A stretch of DNA of 10,991 bases from Nitrospirota bacterium (GTDB lineage: Bacteria > Nitrospirota_A > Leptospirillia > Leptospirillales > Leptospirillaceae), in NCBI GenBank assembly GCA_021795275.1, contig JAJYPO010000067.1:1-10991 (forward strand), read 5' to 3'. Shown here in pieces: positions 7,602 to 10,991 of the stretch. The position numbers were made by a program, and so were the translations under genes. Every line of letters starts with the position of its first letter. The first letter of the stretch is position 1. The notes beneath the pieces were generated by a model. It was not told the origin of the DNA. It did not search any database and saw only the letters and a program-made list of their open reading frames with translations.

Positions 7602-8353
7602 GAGGGGCCGCGGCCCTCGTCGGCCTTCTTCTGTGCACCCTGGTCTTCTCCTCTTCGAAAGCGGTCGCCGGCGGGATCCCGCTCATGGCCGTTCCCGCCT
7701 CCCCGGGCCTTTCTCCGGTGGAGAAGACGCATGCCGGAAAGAAGACGCAGAAATGGAGCGTCTCCCCGACCTACTCATTCTATCTGCTCCCGGGAGGAGG
7801 CCTCTCCCGCTATATCGACCAGGCCTTTGGGGTAGGGGGAGAGATTTCCGGACGCCTCGGAGATCTTCCTGAAAAAGGGCAAAAGGCCACGCTGCGCTCT
7901 CACTTCCGCTGGCTGGGCGACTTCTCCTACTTCCAGATGACCCCCGGGCCGACGCTGGCCCCGGCACTCTCATCGAGTTCCTTCGGCTTCTCGAACGTGA
8001 GTCCCCAGCCAATCCCGGCGTTGCCCAACTCGGCCAGCGTGACGGGCTTCATTCTCAGGACCGGCCTGGCCTATGACATCCCCGAGATCACACCCGAGCG
8101 ATGGGGACTCAGGCGGGTCATCGTGCCCTATCTGAGGGTCGACGCGGGAGGAGTGGACTGGGCTGTTTCCAATGTGCCCGGGATCTCCGGCCATCCCTAC
8201 GGGGGACTCCTCGACGTGGGAGCGGGCCTCTCTCTCTCCATCCCGGGATACCCTCTCGGAGTCTTCGGAGAGGCGGATCCGACCGCCTTCGATGTCGGAG
8301 GGAACATCATGACCATTCTTCCCCTTGTGGCCGGGATCAGCGTGCGGTTCTGA
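7598..8353 (+). CDS. Exported protein of unknown function, predicted outer-membrane beta-barrel
   Basis: I do not recognise a named family in this 251-aa protein. It has a clear signal peptide: MRGAAALVGLLLCTLVFSSS with a likely cleavage after KAVA (residue 24). The rest is rich in Gly, Ser, Pro and alternating hydrophobic/polar strands, such as SVSPTYSFYLLPGGG, ATLRSHFRWLGDFSYFQMT and LLDVGAGLSLSIPG. It ends in GISVRF with a terminal Phe, the signature recognised by the BAM machinery for outer-membrane barrels. The size would fit a barrel of about 8-10 strands. The ATG overlaps the tolC stop (ATGA), with AGGGA at 7587-7591 as ribosome-binding site, so the two are translationally coupled. Its place between a TolC gene and an ABC exporter suggests a role at the outer-membrane end of that system, but this is inference from context. 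Confidence 0.8.
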   Translation: MRGAAALVGLLLCTLVFSSSKAVAGGIPLMAVPASPGLSPVEKTHAGKKTQKWSVSPTYSFYLLPGGGLSRYIDQAFGVGGEISGRLGDLPEKGQKATLRSHFRWLGDFSYFQMTPGPTLAPALSSSSFGFSNVSPQPIPALPNSASVTGFILRTGLAYDIPEITPERWGLRRVIVPYLRVDAGGVDWAVSNVPGISGHPYGGLLDVGAGLSLSIPGYPLGVFGEADPTAFDVGGNIMTILPLVAGISVRF

Positions 8354-8392
8354 GAAGGATCTTCCTTACAACTCTTCTGACGGAGCGAGACC

Positions 8393-9010
8393 ATGGACGA
8401 AAAGAACACGACAAACAAAGAGGGATCCGCCAGTGACGGGAAGCTCCATTTTCCGAAAAGCTTCCTCATTTTGGGAGGGGGATCGATCCTCGTCATGGCG
8501 GGGGTGGTGGTCTATACCGTTTTCTTTTACCTGACACTCCCCAACCACCGGACCCTCGACAAGAACGGGACGGCGATCCGGCATGTCCCTCTCCCCGTGC
8601 CGCCCAACACCTTCCTTCCGTCGGGCTCCGGAAAAACAGTGGCTCTTTACGAAAAGCCCGACTTCCGCCTGCAGGTGGCGGGACTTTCCAAGTCGAAGAC
8701 AGGCTTCGATGCCTCCTTCGACCTTCTCGCGAAATCGGACGGATCTGACGGTTCGGGACTTTCCTTCGCCGTGATCGGAACGCCTCGCTGGGTGGACGCC
8801 AACCGAAATGCGGGAGAGGGGACGGCCTCCCTTTCGACGGCCACCGTCTTCCGGAAGGGGGCCTCCGGGCATTTCACCATCCACTTCTCGCGCATGCCCA
8901 CAGGATCCTCCTTCGACATCTACCTCGGCTTGGCGGGGACGCGGGGAGTCAAGGGAGATCGCTACCTGATCCATTTCGAGAACCTGAAGACACCCGGACG
9001 GCTCTCCTGA
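8393..9010 (+). CDS. Single-span membrane protein with periplasmic domain, unknown function
   Basis: I do not recognise a family in this 205-aa protein. A short charged N-terminus (about 1-22) is followed by one strong membrane span (about 23-48, FLILGGGSILVMAGVVVYTV onward), then about 155 residues that should lie in the periplasm. These look beta-rich, with alternating segments such as FRLQVAGLSKS, TGFDASFDLLAK, GHFTIHFSRMP and SSFDIYLGLAG, as in an immunoglobulin-like or jelly-roll fold. There is no lipoyl domain and no long helical hairpin, so it is not a normal HlyD/AcrA adaptor. It starts at ATG 8393 after GGAG (8382-8385) and a 39-nt gap. Its TGA overlaps the ATPase start by one base, so it is tightly linked to the ABC genes and may be an accessory subunit or an atypical adaptor. 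Confidence 0.8.
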   Translation: MDEKNTTNKEGSASDGKLHFPKSFLILGGGSILVMAGVVVYTVFFYLTLPNHRTLDKNGTAIRHVPLPVPPNTFLPSGSGKTVALYEKPDFRLQVAGLSKSKTGFDASFDLLAKSDGSDGSGLSFAVIGTPRWVDANRNAGEGTASLSTATVFRKGASGHFTIHFSRMPTGSSFDIYLGLAGTRGVKGDRYLIHFENLKTPGRLS

Positions 9011-9771
9011 TGGCCGGGACGGAATCTCCCGAAGTTCTCGTGGCGGAGGAGGTCCGGAAGCGCTATTCGGATGAGGGGCCCTGGGCGGTGGACGGAGTCA
9101 GCCTCGCCCTTCGGCGGGGAGAGGTCGTCTCGATCGTCGGGCCGAACGGTGCGGGAAAGTCCACCCTTATTCAGATGATGCTGGGACTCCTCGTCCCCGA
9201 CTCGGGATCGGTTCGGATTTTCGGGACCGAGATGGCCACCGGCCGCCGGAATGTCGCCCACCGCATCAATTACGCATCGACCGACCTGAGTCTTCCCTAT
9301 TCCCTGACTGTCAGGGAGAACCTGACGGCCTACGCCCTGATCTACAACATGCGGAACATCGGGAGCCTGATCGACAGACTCCTTCGCGAGATGGATCTCG
9401 ACTCCTTCCGGGATGTCCGCGTCGGCAGCCTCTCCACGGGACAGGTGGCTCGGATGGGGATCGCCAAGGCCCTGATCAACGATCCAGAGCTCCTTTTTCT
9501 CGACGAACCGACGGCGACCCTCGACCCGGAGGTTTCGGCCCAACTCCGCACAACCCTCCAGACCATGGTCCGGGAGCGGGGGATGACCCTTTTGTACACC
9601 TCCCACAACATGCGGGAGGTCGAGCGCTTTTCCGACCGGGTCTATCTCATGAACGGGGGCCGGCTCGTGGCGGAGGGGAGCGTTCCCGACCTCATGACGC
9701 GATTTGCGACCGAGGACCTCGAGTCGCTCTTCCTCCAGATGGTGGGGCGGGAATGGGGGCGGGATGAATAA
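9010..9771 (+). CDS. ABC transporter ATP-binding protein (ABC-2 export type)
   Basis: This 253-aa protein is a single nucleotide-binding domain that powers the permease encoded next to it. Visible motifs are Walker A GPNGAGKST (44-52), signature LSTGQ (141-145, in place of LSGGQ), Walker B LLFLDEP (161-167) with catalytic Glu166, a D-loop after TATLDPE, and H-loop His199 in TSHNM. The usual Q-loop glutamine seems to be Thr91, in INYASTDLSLP. The length is that of a compact ABC-2 ATPase, without the extra C-terminal domain of DrrA-like proteins. It starts at ATG 9010, sharing one base with the upstream stop, and its last 8 bp overlap the permease gene, indicating strict cotranslation. The export direction fits the ABC-2 permease and the TolC gene in the operon; the substrate cannot be read from sequence. 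Confidence 0.95.
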   Translation: MAGTESPEVLVAEEVRKRYSDEGPWAVDGVSLALRRGEVVSIVGPNGAGKSTLIQMMLGLLVPDSGSVRIFGTEMATGRRNVAHRINYASTDLSLPYSLTVRENLTAYALIYNMRNIGSLIDRLLREMDLDSFRDVRVGSLSTGQVARMGIAKALINDPELLFLDEPTATLDPEVSAQLRTTLQTMVRERGMTLLYTSHNMREVERFSDRVYLMNGGRLVAEGSVPDLMTRFATEDLESLFLQMVGREWGRDE

Positions 9772-10585
9772 TCCCCGTCCGCCCGTCCCCCTTCTGGCCT
9801 GGCGCCCCCTGGCCGGCATCCTTTTCCGCCAGATCGTCCTCTACCGCCGCTCCCTCCCCCGGTGGATGGAGATCTTCTACTGGCCCCTTCTCGACCTGCT
9901 CGTCTGGGGATTCCTGACCCTCTATCTGAAAAAGATCCCCACCTTCATGCCCTCCGCCGTGACGGCCCTCCTCGGAGCCCTCCTGCTGTGGGACCTTCTC
10001 TACCGGGCCCAGCAGGGGATCTCGGTCATGTTTCTCGAGGAGATCTGGTCCCGGAACCTGATCCATCTCCTGATCGCTCCAGTCACCCCCCTCCACGTCG
10101 TCGCAGGGGCCATTCTCTCGAGCATCGTGAAGGTTCTGCTCTCCTCATCGGTGGCGGCCCTCCTTGCCTATACGCTCTTCTCCTTCCGGATCTTCTCCCT
10201 TGGGCTCCACCTGTTCTTCTTCATTCTGGCCCTTCTGATGATGGGATGGGCCCTGGGAATCCTGACCACGGCCGTCATCCTGCGATTCGGGCAGGAGGCG
10301 GAGGTGCTCGCCTGGGGGGTGATCTTCCTTTTCCAGCCTTTCTCGGCCGTCTTCAACCCGGTCTCCGTCCTTCCGGGGGTGGCGGCCGCCATCTCGCGGG
10401 CGGTTCCGGCCTCCTATGTCTTCGAGGGGATGCGCTCCGTTCTCGTTTCAGGCCGCCTCCCGACCGGTGACCTGATCACGGCCTTTCTTCTGGATTTTCT
10501 GTATATGGGGGTGGCCCTCTTCGTCTATTCGCGGGTGATCGCCCGGGCCCGGCGCAAGGGTTTTCACCTCAAACTTGGATCCTGA
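9764..10585 (+). CDS. ABC-2 type transporter permease
   Basis: This is a 273-aa polytopic inner-membrane protein of the ABC-2 export class, and it pairs with the adjacent ATPase. About six hydrophobic segments are visible: roughly 36-55, 65-80, 115-138, 145-172, 180-200 and 238-260. YVFEGMRSVL (218-227) is the conserved segment before the last span in this family. The N-terminal arginine-rich amphipathic stretch FRQIVLYRRSLPRWMEIFYW (21-40) is also typical. I chose the ATG at 9764, which overlaps the ATPase gene by 8 bp and follows a GGGGGCGGG tract. The frame is open further up, to an ATG at 9704, but that would add 20 residues rich in Arg, Ser and Gly deep inside the ATPase gene. Such permeases export polysaccharides, lipids or drugs, usually as dimers. 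It is the last gene of the operon. Confidence 0.93.
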   Translation: MNNPRPPVPLLAWRPLAGILFRQIVLYRRSLPRWMEIFYWPLLDLLVWGFLTLYLKKIPTFMPSAVTALLGALLLWDLLYRAQQGISVMFLEEIWSRNLIHLLIAPVTPLHVVAGAILSSIVKVLLSSSVAALLAYTLFSFRIFSLGLHLFFFILALLMMGWALGILTTAVILRFGQEAEVLAWGVIFLFQPFSAVFNPVSVLPGVAAAISRAVPASYVFEGMRSVLVSGRLPTGDLITAFLLDFLYMGVALFVYSRVIARARRKGFHLKLGS

Positions 10586-10590
10586 TCCAA
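10575..10590. repeat. Perfect 7-bp inverted repeat spanning the ABC permease stop codon
   Basis: TTGGATC, a two-nt spacer (CT), then GATCCAA. The TGA stop at 10583-10585 lies in the spacer and right arm. No T-tract follows, so it is not a canonical terminator. It marks the end of the operon and the approach to the transposon end. Confidence 0.5.
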
Positions 10591-10602
10591 TCGCGCGGCA
10601 AA

Positions 10603-10622
10603 CCTCGCCGTTTACGGCGGGG
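10603..10622 (+). repeat. GC-rich hairpin, candidate left-end structure of an IS200/IS605-type element
   Basis: CCTCGCCG pairs with CGGCGGGG (8 bp including one G-T pair) around a TTTA loop. It stands upstream of a tnpB start, where IS200/IS605 elements carry the subterminal hairpin used by their Y1 transposase. No T-tract follows, which argues against a terminator for the ABC operon. Confidence 0.5.
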
Positions 10623-10632
10623 AAGGAGTGCG

Positions 10633-10651
10633 GGGACGGCATGGCCGTCCC
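10633..10651 (+). repeat. Second GC-rich hairpin upstream of tnpB
   Basis: GGGACGGC and GCCGTCCC form a perfect 8-bp stem around an ATG loop. It lies between the first hairpin and the tnpB promoter-like box, and is flanked by direct copies of AGTGCGGGG at 10627-10635 and 10665-10673. It may be part of the element's left end or a structure limiting read-through into tnpB. Confidence 0.45.
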
Positions 10652-10681
10652 GAAATTGGCTTTCAGTGCGGGGTTTTCTGC

Positions 10682-10687
10682 TACAAT
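10682..10687 (+). promoter_or_regulatory. Candidate -10 box (TACAAT) for tnpB
   Basis: TACAAT lies 7 nt before the proposed tnpB ATG at 10695, so transcription would begin at or next to the start codon and give a leaderless message. This agrees with the lack of a Shine-Dalgarno sequence. A -35 is poor: TTTCAG at 10661-10666 is only 15 nt away. Confidence 0.4.
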
Positions 10688-10694
10688 GCCCGAC

Positions 10695-10991
10695 ATGAAA
10701 AGAATTAAAGCGTTCAAATTCCGACTCGTCCCGACTCTCGAACAGGAGAGTCTCCTGTCCCGCCACGCGGGGTGCGTCCGGTTCGTCTGGAACAAGGCCC
10801 TCGATCTTCAGACGAGACGGCTCGACGCCGGGATTCCGCTTCTCTCCTACGGGGACATGGCCAGGCTCCTGACCCTGTGGCGCTCGAGCGAGGAATACGG
10901 GTTTCTCGCCACCGGTCCGGTCCATCCCCAGCAGCAGACCCTCAGAAACCTCGACCGGGCCCTTTGGGAAGCCCTGGACCGGACGAACACC
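10695..10991 (+). CDS. tnpB: TnpB-family protein (IS200/IS605 OrfB), N-terminal part, runs off the window
   Basis: The first 99 codons are visible with no stop before the window ends. The N-terminus MKRIKAFKFRLVPTLEQESL is the hallmark opening of TnpB proteins, the RNA-guided nucleases of IS200/IS605 and IS607 elements and ancestors of Cas12. It is followed by the typical CVRFVWNKAL helix and QQQTLRNLDRALWEAL, which matches the family's region before the first catalytic part. The RuvC-like residues and zinc finger would lie beyond the window, as would the guide-RNA region at the element's 3' end, so intactness cannot be judged. I prefer ATG 10695; the in-frame ATG at 10686 overlaps the -10-like box. 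No Y1 transposase (tnpA) gene fits between the ABC operon and tnpB, so the element is tnpB-only here or has tnpA on the far side. Confidence 0.9.
   Translation, partial: MKRIKAFKFRLVPTLEQESLLSRHAGCVRFVWNKALDLQTRRLDAGIPLLSYGDMARLLTLWRSSEEYGFLATGPVHPQQQTLRNLDRALWEALDRTNT

Larger units (their letters stand above)
10586..10991 (+). mobile_element. Left part of an IS200/IS605-type (tnpB-bearing) insertion element
   Basis: The tnpB N-terminus, two hairpins in the 109 nt before it and its position directly behind a finished operon support an element of this class. The exact left boundary is not certain. These elements have no terminal inverted repeats or target duplications, and the 5' limit is set by a short target motif. 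CTGAT at 10582-10586 resembles the TTGAT motif of ISDra2, but this is only a resemblance. Confidence 0.65.

Noticed and set aside
8355..8367. Small palindrome AAGGA-TCT-TCCTT between the two unknown genes
   Set aside because: Short, with no T-tract and no sign of a promoter; probably chance within a 39-nt spacer.
9704..9763. N-terminal extension of the ABC permease from ATG 9704
   Set aside because: The added residues are out-of-frame ATPase sequence; ATG 9764 gives the tight overlap usual for this operon.
8962..9819. Minus-strand open frame of 285 codons opposite the ABC ATPase
   Set aside because: It covers a gene with all ABC motifs in the other strand and has no recognisable features of its own.
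10603..10622. Hairpin as rho-independent terminator of the ABC operon
   Set aside because: The stem is followed by GGAAGGAG (10621 onward, purine-rich) and not by a T-tract, so the transposon-end reading is preferred.
1..10991. CRISPR arrays, tRNA and rRNA genes
   Set aside because: No regularly spaced repeats, cloverleaf-like segments or rRNA-like stretches were seen on either strand.

Overview
The window is GC-rich, densely packed DNA from a Gram-negative (diderm) bacterium. Two TolC-type outer-membrane channels, an RND pump and a protein with an outer-membrane-barrel signature imply an outer membrane. The codon style (strong preference for ATC, CTC, GTC and CGG) and gene content would suit an acidophilic Nitrospirota such as Leptospirillum, but that is a weak guess from style and not an identification.

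Layout. (1) Positions 1-5070, plus strand: a tripartite RND efflux operon with the 3' part of a TolC-like channel gene (5' end outside the window), a periplasmic adaptor overlapping it by 4 bp, and a 1070-aa RND permease after a 30-nt gap. (2) Positions 5076-6011, minus strand: a LysR-family regulator, convergent with the RND gene (5 bp apart) and divergent from the next operon. (3) Positions 6012-6191: a 180-bp divergent regulatory region. Its half nearer the second operon is sharply AT-rich and contains a perfect 15-bp palindrome with the LysR-type T-N11-A spacing. (4) Positions 6192-10585, plus strand: a compact five-gene operon with a second complete TolC-like channel, a predicted outer-membrane barrel protein, a single-span membrane protein with a periplasmic domain, an ABC ATPase and an ABC-2 permease. 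Four of these genes are linked by 1-8 bp overlaps. (5) Positions about 10586-10991: the start of an IS200/IS605-type element, with two hairpins, a promoter-like box and the first 99 codons of a tnpB gene that runs off the window.

How it fits together. Two export machines sit back to back, each with its own TolC paralogue. The first is a textbook adaptor/RND/TolC pump. The second joins a TolC channel to an ABC-2 exporter but has no recognisable HlyD/AcrA-type adaptor. In its place are two exported proteins I cannot assign to a family, which makes this operon the best candidate for an undescribed export system. The LysR protein most likely controls the second operon and its own gene through the shared AT-rich region. 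The tnpB element lies just downstream of the second operon's last stop codon.
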